This document shows positions 37,588-45,497 of a DNA stretch of 64,000 nt, one piece after another. The first letter of the stretch is position 1. Every line of letters starts with the position of its first letter. Below the pieces are notes generated by a model. The model was not told the origin of the DNA, ran no database searches, and was given only the letters and a program-made list of their open reading frames with translations. A program made the translations under genes and the position numbers. The stretch is from Prochlorococcus sp. AG-402-M18 (GTDB taxonomy: Bacteria > Cyanobacteriota > Cyanobacteriia > PCC-6307 > Cyanobiaceae). Location of the stretch: positions 62,001 through 126,000 of the forward strand of contig QCIQ01000003.1 of NCBI GenBank assembly GCA_003216595.1. The letters are read 5' to 3'.

Positions 37588-38205
37588 CTAAGAATATATA
37601 TCTTCAACTAACATTGAACCCTTTTCGCAAATTTGCTCCTGTGAAGGGAACTCTTTATCGGAGCAACAACATTCTCCTTTATCTGAATTGTTGATCCAAT
37701 TAATAATCCCTGTTCGGATTGGTTGAGAACATACTTGTCCTTCTTTAAGGTGATTGATTTCTTCGCTTGTTAAAGGATCAGCATGTTCAATAAAAAGAGA
37801 CTCTTTAAGCCTAAAAGAACATGTCTCATTCCATTGCTCAAAACAATTTATATGGTTTATAAAATCATTCCATGCTTCTTTCATTGATCTATATCCCTTC
37901 CTTTTTAACTCTTTGCTGAAAACAGCTTTAATGAATTCATTAAAATTCTGCAATTCATGAGGTGTAAAAGATTGTTTGACATGGCTTTCATAATCAGGAA
38001 AGTCAAGTTTTTTCTCTATTGATTGCAGTCTTTGTTCAATCATATGAAATCGAGAATCTATCGATTCAACAGGCAGATTCTCTATTTGATTAACAAAACA
38101 ATCAGAGACATAACTAACCAATGATTTCCCCGAAATCCTCGCACTCTCTTTAATCTTTTCTAAAAGTTTTGAATCAATACTTACATTGAGTTGCGTTCTC
38201 TTCAT
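37588..38205 (-). CDS. Ribbon-helix-helix domain protein with Cys-rich C terminus
   Basis: 205-aa protein. The N-terminal 35 residues (RTQLNVSIDSKLLEKIKESARISGKSLVSYV) look like a MetJ/Arc-type ribbon-helix-helix DNA-binding domain. A helical middle follows. The last 40 residues contain several cysteines, including GECCCSD and QICEKG. I do not recognise the family. Its position between the DUF3721 genes and znuB makes a metal-responsive regulator possible, with the cysteines as sensor; this is inference. Confidence 0.62.
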   Translation of the reverse strand: MKRTQLNVSIDSKLLEKIKESARISGKSLVSYVSDCFVNQIENLPVESIDSRFHMIEQRLQSIEKKLDFPDYESHVKQSFTPHELQNFNEFIKAVFSKELKRKGYRSMKEAWNDFINHINCFEQWNETCSFRLKESLFIEHADPLTSEEINHLKEGQVCSQPIRTGIINWINNSDKGECCCSDKEFPSQEQICEKGSMLVEDIYS

Positions 38206-38365
38206 GAGTTAATCAATGAAAGGGTGGAAAATATCCAATTAATCAATATTTTATTGAATTCAAAACCATATCGTTACCATTTTCAGATTTCTTGACCTTT
38301 AAGAAACTATTTCTTTTCATCCATCCAAAAAGCACCTCTTAGAAGCAATAAGCGTAAAAATAAAT

Positions 38366-39151
38366 CTATCTATTGTTTGGTAGCAAAATCAATGAAATCA
38401 CACAAAGAACACTAATCAAAGGTCCAGGAGGCAAATTCAAAATCATGGCAAGAGAAAAACCTATAAGAGATAAAATCAATCCAAATATGGAGGATCTAAC
38501 CATCGCAATCCATAAAGATCTTGCTTTCTGTAATCCCAACAAAGTTGGGGTTGAAAGTAACGCAATCACAAGAATGACTCCCACTGCAGACATTGAACTC
38601 ACGATGACAAGTGCCGTAGTAAAACCAAGAGCCAAATTTAAAAAAGATACATTAACTCCACTTGAAGCAGCTCCTTCTGGGTCTAAACCAATATGAACAA
38701 GCTTGTCGTAACCAAAAAGCATCAAGCAAATAAATACCGAGAAAGCGATCAAAGTCCTTAGCAGATCACTCAAATTTGCAGTTAATAAATCTCCAAATAA
38801 AACAGCCTCCAAATCAATCCTGATACCCAGTAGAGGTATAAGCAAAACACCGAGTCCCATCGAACCAGCAAGAATTGTATTCATAACAGCTTCATAATTT
38901 TGATTTTTTTTATTTGTCAAACTTTCTGCTGCAATAGCTCCTACCAAGCCACTGACGACTCCACCAATAGAAGGGTCCAAACCAAGCGCCATAGCCAAAG
39001 CAAGACCTGGCAGCACACAATGCGAAATTAAATTAACTTGAAGAAGCCTTTTATGAGTGATCAATACAGTTCCCATGGCAGGGCAAAGTATTCCTGAAAA
39101 GGAAGTTATCAAAAGAGGAATTATCCACCAATTTGTATTAAAAAAAGACAT
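38366..39151 (-). CDS. znuB: Zinc ABC transporter permease ZnuB
   Basis: Membrane permease of the ABC-3 family, 261 aa with about eight hydrophobic segments. Family features include the segment VNLISHCVLPGLALAMALG and VILVIALLSTPTLLG. It should pair with ZnuC (39633-40328) and ZnuA (40418-41944) to import zinc. It is divergent from zur, 17 bp apart, so the two share a promoter region. A manganese or iron substrate is possible for the family, but Zur and the His-rich ZnuA point to zinc. Confidence 0.92.
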   Translation of the reverse strand: MSFFNTNWWIIPLLITSFSGILCPAMGTVLITHKRLLQVNLISHCVLPGLALAMALGLDPSIGGVVSGLVGAIAAESLTNKKNQNYEAVMNTILAGSMGLGVLLIPLLGIRIDLEAVLFGDLLTANLSDLLRTLIAFSVFICLMLFGYDKLVHIGLDPEGAASSGVNVSFLNLALGFTTALVIVSSMSAVGVILVIALLSTPTLLGLQKARSLWIAMVRSSIFGLILSLIGFSLAMILNLPPGPLISVLCVISLILLPNNR

Positions 39152-39168
39152 TAAGCCAATGATTCAGT

Positions 39169-39609
39169 ATGGTCAGTAAGAGAGATCAACTTAAGATCTT
39201 GTTAATGAGTAAAAGCAAGCCTGAAATCACTAAACGTCAACAGCAACTGCTCAATGAGCTTAAGAAATGTACTGATGAATTGAGTGGGCAAGAACTGCAT
39301 AGACAACTTCATAATGGTGAAAAGGCAATGGGACTGACCACGGTCTATCGAAACCTGCAAGCACTAGTAAAGCAAGGTTTGATTCGTTCCAGACATCTTC
39401 CCAATGGTGAGGTTCTTTATGCGCCAGTTGAAAGAGATATTCATCATTTAACTTGCGTAAGCTGTGGAGAAACCACACGCTTGAAGGGATGTCCGGTCAA
39501 AATGATGGATCTGTCGAAAAACACTTCTAAAAAATTTGAGCTTTTGTTTCATACTCTTGAGTACTTTGGTCTCTGCCAAAATTGTTCTCAGCAACTTAAT
39601 GCTGGATAA
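39169..39609 (+). CDS. zur: Fur-family zinc uptake regulator Zur
   Basis: Winged-helix metalloregulator of 146 aa. The DNA-binding region contains GLTTVYRNLQALVKQGLI. Structural zinc ligands are C96/C99 (CVSCG) and C136/C139 (CQNCS), and H92-H93 lie in the sensory region. Zur identity rests on the znuA, znuB and znuC neighbours; Fur and PerR share the fold. An alternative start is the ATG at 39205 (MSKSKPEITKRQ). In marine Synechococcus, Zur represses zinc uptake when zinc is ample. Confidence 0.9.
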   Translation: MVSKRDQLKILLMSKSKPEITKRQQQLLNELKKCTDELSGQELHRQLHNGEKAMGLTTVYRNLQALVKQGLIRSRHLPNGEVLYAPVERDIHHLTCVSCGETTRLKGCPVKMMDLSKNTSKKFELLFHTLEYFGLCQNCSQQLNAG

Positions 39610-39632
39610 GATTATTTGAATATGAATCAAAC

Positions 39633-40328
39633 CTATAACTTCCACCTCAAATAATTAATTGAACTTAGTTTTTCTTGAACTTCCTGAGGGCTGCCAGAAG
39701 CCAAAATAATTTTATCTAAAGCAACAACCTTGTCATAGGCATTTAAAGATGTTCCCCAGTCATGACTACTAACAAAAACCGTGAATCCCGAATCGGCTAG
39801 CTGACGAATGATTAAGAGGAAATCTTCTTTAGCGGGAGGATCAAAAGCGGAGCAAGGTTCATCAAGAAGAAAAATTTTGGCTGGATTCATTAATGTTTTG
39901 GCAAGTAGTGCTCTTTGTTGTTGTCCACCAGACAAAGCATCCAGTCTCCTTTTTGCTAAATGAGATATTCCAACACGTTGAAGGGCAGCTTCTAATTCAC
40001 AACAAGTCGATTTGGAATGATTTACTCGACCTAAAGAGACTAATCCTTCAACAGTAATTGGAAAATTCCAATTCAGCTTTCCCCTCTGAGGCATTAAAGC
40101 CACTTGAGATCGATTATTTCTCAATGGTTTTCCGTCAACAGTAATTTCTCCTTGATCCGGAGTGCTACTCCCTTGCAGCAAGCTTAATAATGTAGACTTA
40201 CCAGCGCCATTCGGACCAACAAGAGCAGTCAAAGTACCTTGCTCAAGCTTTAGAGAAACCTTGCTTAAAGCAGGTTTGATATTACTCGAATAGGAATATG
40301 TCACATTTTCAGCAATCAAACTAGACAT
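39633..40328 (-). CDS. znuC: Zinc ABC transporter ATP-binding protein ZnuC
   Basis: ABC ATPase with Walker A GPNGAGKSTLL, signature LSGGQQQRALLAK, Walker B IFLLDEPCSAFD and the H-loop in VFVSSHDWG. The TTG at 40331 in the ORF track is followed at once by an ATG, which I prefer (231 aa). It is convergent with zur and divergent from znuA. The 89-bp znuC-znuA spacer holds a palindrome likely bound by Zur. Confidence 0.93.
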   Translation of the reverse strand: MSSLIAENVTYSYSSNIKPALSKVSLKLEQGTLTALVGPNGAGKSTLLSLLQGSSTPDQGEITVDGKPLRNNRSQVALMPQRGKLNWNFPITVEGLVSLGRVNHSKSTCCELEAALQRVGISHLAKRRLDALSGGQQQRALLAKTLMNPAKIFLLDEPCSAFDPPAKEDFLLIIRQLADSGFTVFVSSHDWGTSLNAYDKVVALDKIILASGSPQEVQEKLSSINYLRWKL

Positions 40329-40380
40329 CAATTAGAGGATTTGCTGACAAGAAACATAATATACTTGCCAAGACCAAATG

Positions 40381-40397
40381 AAAATGATTATCGTTTT
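40381..40397. promoter_or_regulatory. Candidate Zur box between znuC and znuA
   Basis: AAAATGATTATCGTTTT is a 17-bp palindrome around one central base, with a single mismatched pair in each arm. Its A/T-rich TGATNATCA-like core resembles Fur/Zur-type operators. It lies 20 bp before the znuA start and about 52 bp before the znuC start, so one site could repress both. Confidence 0.65.
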
Positions 40398-40417
40398 AGA
40401 TACGCTTAATATTTTTG

Positions 40418-41944
40418 ATGTCGAATTTTTCTAATCAGTCCAAAAAGGCTAAACCCATAATCAATAAAACAGTTCTCAAAAGTTCTCTTGTTGCTGGAGC
40501 ATTTTTATTTTCTGGAATTAATCAGAGTGCACAGGCAAATTCAAAACCAATTGTTGCCGTAGAGCCATTAGTCTGCGATGTCGTTTCTGCGATTGCACCA
40601 CCTTCAACACCTGTAACCTGCTTAATTGATAGAAAACAAGATGTTCATGATGTCAAAATCACTCCGAGGCAAGCTCAAACACTAAAAAGTGCAAACCAAG
40701 TATTTACTCTTGGTTCAGAGATGACCCCTGCAATGAAAAAATGGTTAGATAATCCTTTAACTGTTGTTGTAGGCGTAAGTGCAATAGAAATAGACGATCA
40801 TCATGACGATCACGATGATCATTCAGCTGCTAAGGATGATGACCACGATGATCATGACGATCATTCAGCTGCTAAGCATGACGATCATGACGACCACGAT
40901 GATCATGGCGATGCCCATGGAGAGGGAGCTTTTGAATGGGCTGGTGTTTTTGATCTTTCAGCAGGAACATACAAATGGTCTTTTGCCAAAGTCGATGGAG
41001 ACTATGCTGATCCTGCAATGAAAATGGTTATTCTCAACTCTGGTGATATTGAAGCATCAGAAAAGCTTGCTAAAGAATTATTAGGGTCTCAGAATTCAGA
41101 AACTAAACGCAATAATGACAAACTTGTTGCGCAGGAAAAAGCATATTTTCTCTCATTTAATCAGAAGAAAGACATCACAACATTTACTGTAGAAATCAAA
41201 AAAGCTGGTAAATATGCATTCTTTACTGAGCATATGCCTTTTGAATTTGAAGCCGACGAACATTTCTTTAAGGATATTTCAGGCGACGATGTTGAACCTA
41301 TTGCTCAAGTCCCAGATGAAGGCGATCACCATCATCACCATGACCATGGTGGGCTAGATCCTCATATCTGGCATGACCCTCATAACATCATCAAGATGGG
41401 AAATGTCATTTCTAAAAATATCAATAAGAAAATTTCCTTCTTTGACAGAGAAACAAAAAAAGTTTTAAAAGAGAGGACTCAAGCAGTTAATTCTATTTTG
41501 GAAGATCTCGATTTATGGACTCAAAAACAAGTTGCCACAATCCCTACTTATCGAAGGACAATCGTTTCTAAGCACAAAGCGATGGAATATTACGGAGATG
41601 CATTTGGCTTGAAGACTTTGAGTCTATTAGATTACGTTGGTGATTCTTCCAGCCTTAGACCAGAGACTATTTCAACGGTAATAGCTGAGCTGAAAGAAGA
41701 AAACGTGAAAGTATTATTCGCTGAGCAAAAGCCTCCTTCCAAGCTATTGAAAAACCTGAGCAGACAAACTTCCACCCCTATTGCAAGAAATCAGATCTTT
41801 GTTGATGGTCTAATGCTAGAAGGGAATACTGTTTCAGTAGCAGTACACAACACATGTACAATTGTTGATTCGCTTGGTGGAGAATGTGACGAGAAAGAGG
41901 GTGATGAACTTGAGAGTAAATGGAATGATTTAAGTAACCCTTAA
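40418..41944 (+). CDS. znuA: Zinc ABC transporter substrate-binding protein ZnuA with inserted domain
   Basis: Periplasmic zinc-binding protein, 508 aa from the ATG at 40418, much longer than the usual 300. A signal segment (SLVAGAFLFSG) ends near SAQA. The cluster A-I fold starts IVAVEPLVCDVV, and DPHIWHDPHN supplies a zinc-ligand histidine. Between the two halves sits a His/Asp tract (126-168), a domain of about 115 residues (170-285, FEWAGVFDLSAGTYKW...YAFFTEHMPFEFE), then a second His tract (303-310). The inserted domain resembles one in the GTPase at 42329. Confidence 0.93.
   Translation: MSNFSNQSKKAKPIINKTVLKSSLVAGAFLFSGINQSAQANSKPIVAVEPLVCDVVSAIAPPSTPVTCLIDRKQDVHDVKITPRQAQTLKSANQVFTLGSEMTPAMKKWLDNPLTVVVGVSAIEIDDHHDDHDDHSAAKDDDHDDHDDHSAAKHDDHDDHDDHGDAHGEGAFEWAGVFDLSAGTYKWSFAKVDGDYADPAMKMVILNSGDIEASEKLAKELLGSQNSETKRNNDKLVAQEKAYFLSFNQKKDITTFTVEIKKAGKYAFFTEHMPFEFEADEHFFKDISGDDVEPIAQVPDEGDHHHHHDHGGLDPHIWHDPHNIIKMGNVISKNINKKISFFDRETKKVLKERTQAVNSILEDLDLWTQKQVATIPTYRRTIVSKHKAMEYYGDAFGLKTLSLLDYVGDSSSLRPETISTVIAELKEENVKVLFAEQKPPSKLLKNLSRQTSTPIARNQIFVDGLMLEGNTVSVAVHNTCTIVDSLGGECDEKEGDELESKWNDLSNP
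40796..40922. repeat. His/Asp-coding tandem repeat in znuA
   Basis: Three imperfect units of about 14 codons, DDHDDHDDHSAAK-like, built from GATGATCAT/GACGATCAT triplets. They form the first His-rich loop of ZnuA. Such loops are known in ZnuA proteins as zinc-scavenging tracts. Confidence 0.85.
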
Positions 41945-41956
41945 CTTTTACAAATA

Positions 41957-41993
41957 CAATCCTGTCTACATTGATAAAATGCAGACAGGATTG
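41957..41993. terminator. Strong hairpin after znuA
   Basis: CAATCCTGTCT pairs perfectly with AGACAGGATTG (11 bp). After one mismatch CATT pairs with AATG, leaving a small loop. No T-run follows on the plus strand, so it may be a partial terminator, a processing site or an mRNA-stability element between znuA and the next ORF rather than a full terminator. Confidence 0.6.
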
Positions 41994-42001
41994 CAACAAA
42001 A

Positions 42002-42319
42002 ATGTTTCCAACTAAAGGGTTTAACGCCTATAGACAACACTGGGAAGATCAGGCAAGTTTTATGGATAAAGCCCCATGGGATAGAGATAAAATCTTAAAA
42101 CTTACTATCTCAACTGACTTCGATGACAATTTAAAAGAACTTCAATTTTCAAATCATTCGCTGAAGAAAGAAAATGGAAAAAATACAGTAAGATTAAAAG
42201 TTCCTTACAATTATTTTGAGCTAGATGATTTTGAATCAAAGTCACTAGACTTATTGGGAATACAAGAGACTTGGCTAACTGATATTTCTCTTGACAACTC
42301 ACATTGTTCACATTTTTAG
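42002..42319 (+). CDS. Unknown protein in zinc operon
   Basis: 105-aa ORF between znuA (58 bp upstream, across a hairpin) and the CobW-like GTPase (9 bp downstream). The sequence (FNAYRQHWEDQASFMDKAPWDRDKI, later VPYNYFELDDFE) is charged, without signal peptide or membrane segment. It ends in HCSHF, a possible small metal site. I do not recognise it. Tight spacing to the GTPase gene suggests a joint role. Confidence 0.6.
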   Translation: MFPTKGFNAYRQHWEDQASFMDKAPWDRDKILKLTISTDFDDNLKELQFSNHSLKKENGKNTVRLKVPYNYFELDDFESKSLDLLGIQETWLTDISLDNSHCSHF

Positions 42320-42328
42320 TTAAAGGAA

Positions 42329-43711
42329 ATGAGCATTAAGGGAAAAGTACCGGTAACCATATTGACTGGTTTCCTAGGATCTGGCAAAACGACTCTACTT
42401 AATCGAATCCTGAGCGAAGAACATGGTAAAAAAATAGCTGTTATTGAAAATGAATATGGTGAAGTTGGTATTGATCAAGGATTAGTAATCAATGCTGACG
42501 AAGAGGTCTTCGAGATGTCCAATGGTTGCATCTGCTGCACCGTACGTGGAGATTTAATTCGTGTACTAGGAAACCTCATGAAGAGGCGAGACAAATTTGA
42601 CTATGTATTAGTTGAAACTACTGGTCTCGCTGATCCTGGTCCTGTCGCTCAGACATTCTTTATGGACGATGAAATCCGTGAGGAGTTTTCACTTGATGGA
42701 ATAGTCACACTTGTTGATGCCGCCCATATAGAGCAACAACTTGGTCGAAGTGATGAGAGTTCGGAGCAAGTTGCCTTTGCTGACGTCCTTGTCCTAAATA
42801 AAACCGATCTAGTTTCAGATGAATCACTCGACAACTTAGAATCACGGCTACGCGACATGAATCGTATGGCTCGTGTCATACGCAGTAAACAAGCAGACGT
42901 CTCAATTGATAATGTGCTTAATCTAAGTGCTTTTGATCTAGATCAAGTACTTCAGCGTCGTCCAACTTTTCTTGAACCAGAATACCCATTTGAGTGGACA
43001 GGTGTTTTTTCACTTGAAAAAGGTCGCTATGAACTTACGCTCGAAGAAGGTCCAGACCCCACAATGTCTCTTGTCCTGTTATTAAACCAAGGCAAGGATG
43101 AGACATCACTCAACTCAGGGGCTGAATCATGCGTAAGACTATATGCCGAACAAGAACAACTTATGAATCCAGGGGATATGGTTCCAGTCGGCAAACATGT
43201 GAGCCTTCAACTGCAATCCGAAGGGAGTAAGTCCTTCTTCATAGATGTTGATAAGGCAAGGGATATAGGTCTATTCACTCAACATACAGCCGAAGAATTT
43301 AATATGAAATTAACGAAAGTAAATACTCCTTCTACAGACGAGATAGATAATGATCAGAACATCTCTACAATTTCTCCAATAGCTGAGAGGGTCTGGGTGG
43401 CCGAACACGAACACGACGATGAAGTTGGTTCATTCGCTATCGAGAGAGTAGGCAATGTCGATCCAGAAAAACTAAATAAATGGTTAAGTCGACTCCTGTC
43501 AGAAAAAGGTGTGGATATATTTCGTACGAAGGGATTCATTAGTTATGCGGGAGAGTCTAAGCGAATAGTTTTTCAAGGAGTACACATGCTCTTCACCGCA
43601 CAACCTGATAAAGAATGGGGCAATGAACCTCGCCGTAACCAACTCGTCTTTATCGGTAGAAATCTTGATGAAGCAGAAATGAGTAGGGAGTTTAACAAAT
43701 GTCTGGTATAG
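42329..43711 (+). CDS. CobW/ZNG1-type GTPase (zinc metallochaperone) with inserted domain
   Basis: G3E GTPase of 460 aa. Walker A is GFLGSGKTTLL (residues 14-24), the metal motif CICC at 67-70, ETTGLADP at 96-103 and NKTD at 157-160. Such CobW proteins move zinc to client enzymes when zinc is scarce. Residues 220-329 (FEWTGVFSLEKGRYEL...GLFTQHTAEEF) are an extra domain resembling the ZnuA insert. The CobW C-terminal domain follows from about 375 (KLNKWLSRLLSEKG). It overlaps the WD40 gene by 13 bp. Confidence 0.9.
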   Translation: MSIKGKVPVTILTGFLGSGKTTLLNRILSEEHGKKIAVIENEYGEVGIDQGLVINADEEVFEMSNGCICCTVRGDLIRVLGNLMKRRDKFDYVLVETTGLADPGPVAQTFFMDDEIREEFSLDGIVTLVDAAHIEQQLGRSDESSEQVAFADVLVLNKTDLVSDESLDNLESRLRDMNRMARVIRSKQADVSIDNVLNLSAFDLDQVLQRRPTFLEPEYPFEWTGVFSLEKGRYELTLEEGPDPTMSLVLLLNQGKDETSLNSGAESCVRLYAEQEQLMNPGDMVPVGKHVSLQLQSEGSKSFFIDVDKARDIGLFTQHTAEEFNMKLTKVNTPSTDEIDNDQNISTISPIAERVWVAEHEHDDEVGSFAIERVGNVDPEKLNKWLSRLLSEKGVDIFRTKGFISYAGESKRIVFQGVHMLFTAQPDKEWGNEPRRNQLVFIGRNLDEAEMSREFNKCLV

Positions 43712-44772
43712 AAGCATTTAGTCCCAAGGGAATGCTTCATGAAGGTTGGTCTACTCAAGTTGACGACTACGCGATTGTCTGCGGTTGGGCACTACAAGGT
43801 AAAACTTTTTTAGTAGGTGATGTCGCTGGTGGGCTTTACGCATTTGAGGGGAAAGATGGAAAGCTCATTTGGAAAGTAAAAGACATACATGAAGGTGGCT
43901 TACTAGCAATGTCTATTCATCCAGATGGAAATACTTTTGCAACTGCTGGCCAAGATGGACATGTGTATATATGGGAAAGCCAAGAGGGTAAATCAACTAA
44001 AAATTTGGAACTTGGGAAAGGATGGGTTGAGCACATCGAGTGGTCCCCAGATGGAAGATTTTTAGCAGTAGTTTTTACCAAGTATGTCTATGTTTTTGAT
44101 GAAAAAGGTAAAGAACACTGGAGGTCAGAGGAACATCCCAGTACTGTCAGCGCGATTGCATGGTCTGATTCAAATGAATTAGCAACAGCATGTTATGGCC
44201 AGGTAACTTTTTTTGATGTAGTTAGCGACAAGGTAAATCAAAAGTTGGAATGGCGAGGTTCACTGGTATCTATGGTGCTTAGTCCAGATGGAGACATAGT
44301 GGCATGCGGTAGTCAGGATAATTCTGTTCATTTCTGGCGTCGTTCAACTAATGAAGATTCAGAGATGACAGGTTATCCAGGTAAACCAAGCCACCTGGCT
44401 TTTGATCAAACTGGCACAGTTCTTGCTACCGGAGGTAGTGATCGAGTGACAGTTTGGAGCTTTCATGGCGATGGCCCTGAGGGCACTGTGCCAGGCGAGT
44501 TAATGCTTCATACGGAACCAATTTCTTGCCTTGCCTTCTCAAATGGTGGGATGCTTTTAGCTTCTGGTGCTAGAGATGGTTCGGTTTTTTCTTGGTTTCT
44601 CCAAAAAGATGGACAGGGTGATCCGATTGGTGGAGCTTTTTCAGGTGATCTTGTAAGCCAAATCGCTTGGCATCCTGATGACAGTGCCTTGGCTGCAATA
44701 AATGCAAACGGAGGAATTACGGTTTGGAAGTTCAAGTTTCGGACATCAACAGCACCTAAAGGATTCGAATAA
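43699..44772 (+). CDS. WD40-repeat beta-propeller protein
   Basis: 357-aa protein with about seven WD40 blades; visible units include LLAMSIHPDGNTFATAGQDGHVYIW, SMVLSPDGDIVACGSQDNSVHFW and CLAFSNGGMLLASGARDGSVFSW. There is no signal peptide, so it is probably cytoplasmic. It overlaps the CobW gene by 13 bp, which implies co-expression. A scaffold for the GTPase or its zinc client is a reasonable guess, not shown. Confidence 0.88.
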   Translation: MSGIEAFSPKGMLHEGWSTQVDDYAIVCGWALQGKTFLVGDVAGGLYAFEGKDGKLIWKVKDIHEGGLLAMSIHPDGNTFATAGQDGHVYIWESQEGKSTKNLELGKGWVEHIEWSPDGRFLAVVFTKYVYVFDEKGKEHWRSEEHPSTVSAIAWSDSNELATACYGQVTFFDVVSDKVNQKLEWRGSLVSMVLSPDGDIVACGSQDNSVHFWRRSTNEDSEMTGYPGKPSHLAFDQTGTVLATGGSDRVTVWSFHGDGPEGTVPGELMLHTEPISCLAFSNGGMLLASGARDGSVFSWFLQKDGQGDPIGGAFSGDLVSQIAWHPDDSALAAINANGGITVWKFKFRTSTAPKGFE

Positions 44773-44918
44773 AATCAAAAGCTCTTACTTCCAATAGTCA
44801 ACAGAGAACTGCTTGATTGTTGTTGACTAGAAAATTAAAAATTCAACAAGAGGAGTTTTTACTGATGTATAAACATTCCACATAACTTATATATGGTTAT
44901 ATCCCACCAGAGGACTCA

Positions 44919-45062
44919 ATGAAAAAAACAATTCTTTGGCTTCAAGAATTACTCATTTCAATGGGAAATGCTCTATTTCATCCTTATAAAGAGAACTCAC
45001 CTCCAAGTTTTGAGGCGCAGCCTTTCAAAGATGACCCTTATAAGAACCGAGGAATTGCATAG
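44919..45062 (+). CDS. Small conserved-looking protein (47 aa)
   Basis: Short ORF missing from the track, with an AGAGGA ribosome-binding site 5 bp before its ATG. The product begins MKKTILWLQELLISMGNALF, a weak amphipathic or membrane-associated helix, and ends in a polar PFKDDPYKNRG segment. A hairpin terminator follows 30 bp after the stop. Family not recognised. Confidence 0.55.
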   Translation: MKKTILWLQELLISMGNALFHPYKENSPPSFEAQPFKDDPYKNRGIA

Positions 45063-45090
45063 GTTAAGGTCAAAATTGTTTAAAAATTTC

Positions 45091-45119
45091 AAAGAGGGGT
45101 TCAAGTGAGCCTCTTTTTT
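45091..45119 (+). terminator. Rho-independent terminator
   Basis: AAAGAGG pairs with CCTCTTT, followed by a T-run, just after the 47-aa ORF. Confidence 0.8.
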
Positions 45120-45190
45120 ATTATCTATTTACGAGAAGAAAAAGTAACGACCGAACCACAAAGAATTAGAGGATGTGCTTTAATAGTCCC

Positions 45191-45346
45191 ATGAATACAC
45201 AGATTAAGAAGAAGTTCAGCACTAGCAATTCTGGCGTTAACTTAAAAAAAACAGACAACAAACAACCTACTTGGCATTTTGAAGTAGAAGGTAGCGGTCA
45301 AAGAAAGAGATACTTAAGATCTCTTAAAGACAAAGCTGTAGCTTGA
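45191..45346 (+). CDS. Small basic protein (51 aa)
   Basis: Short ORF below the track cutoff, starting MNTQIKKKFSTSNSG and ending GQRKRYLRSLKDKAVA. It is lysine- and arginine-rich, with a central WHFEVEGSGQ. No family recognised. It lies alone between a terminator and the oxygenase gene. The coding call rests only on an ATG, length and a plausible composition. Confidence 0.4.
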   Translation: MNTQIKKKFSTSNSGVNLKKTDNKQPTWHFEVEGSGQRKRYLRSLKDKAVA

Positions 45347-45497
45347 TTTATAGCCTTTTAATTAAACAACTTCATCTAAATTAAACTTAACAGCTAGCCA
45401 ACCAAGAGAGGGCAAAAGACCAAGTGGGATTTTCGTTGAAATGGTACTTTCAAGTGATTTAGAGTTTCCAGAGATCAAAAAACCTTAAAAAAATTCT

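Noticed and set aside
40803-41021. Plus-strand ORF of 72 aa rich in Met, Thr and Ile
   Set aside because: Out-of-frame reading of the His/Asp repeat in znuA.
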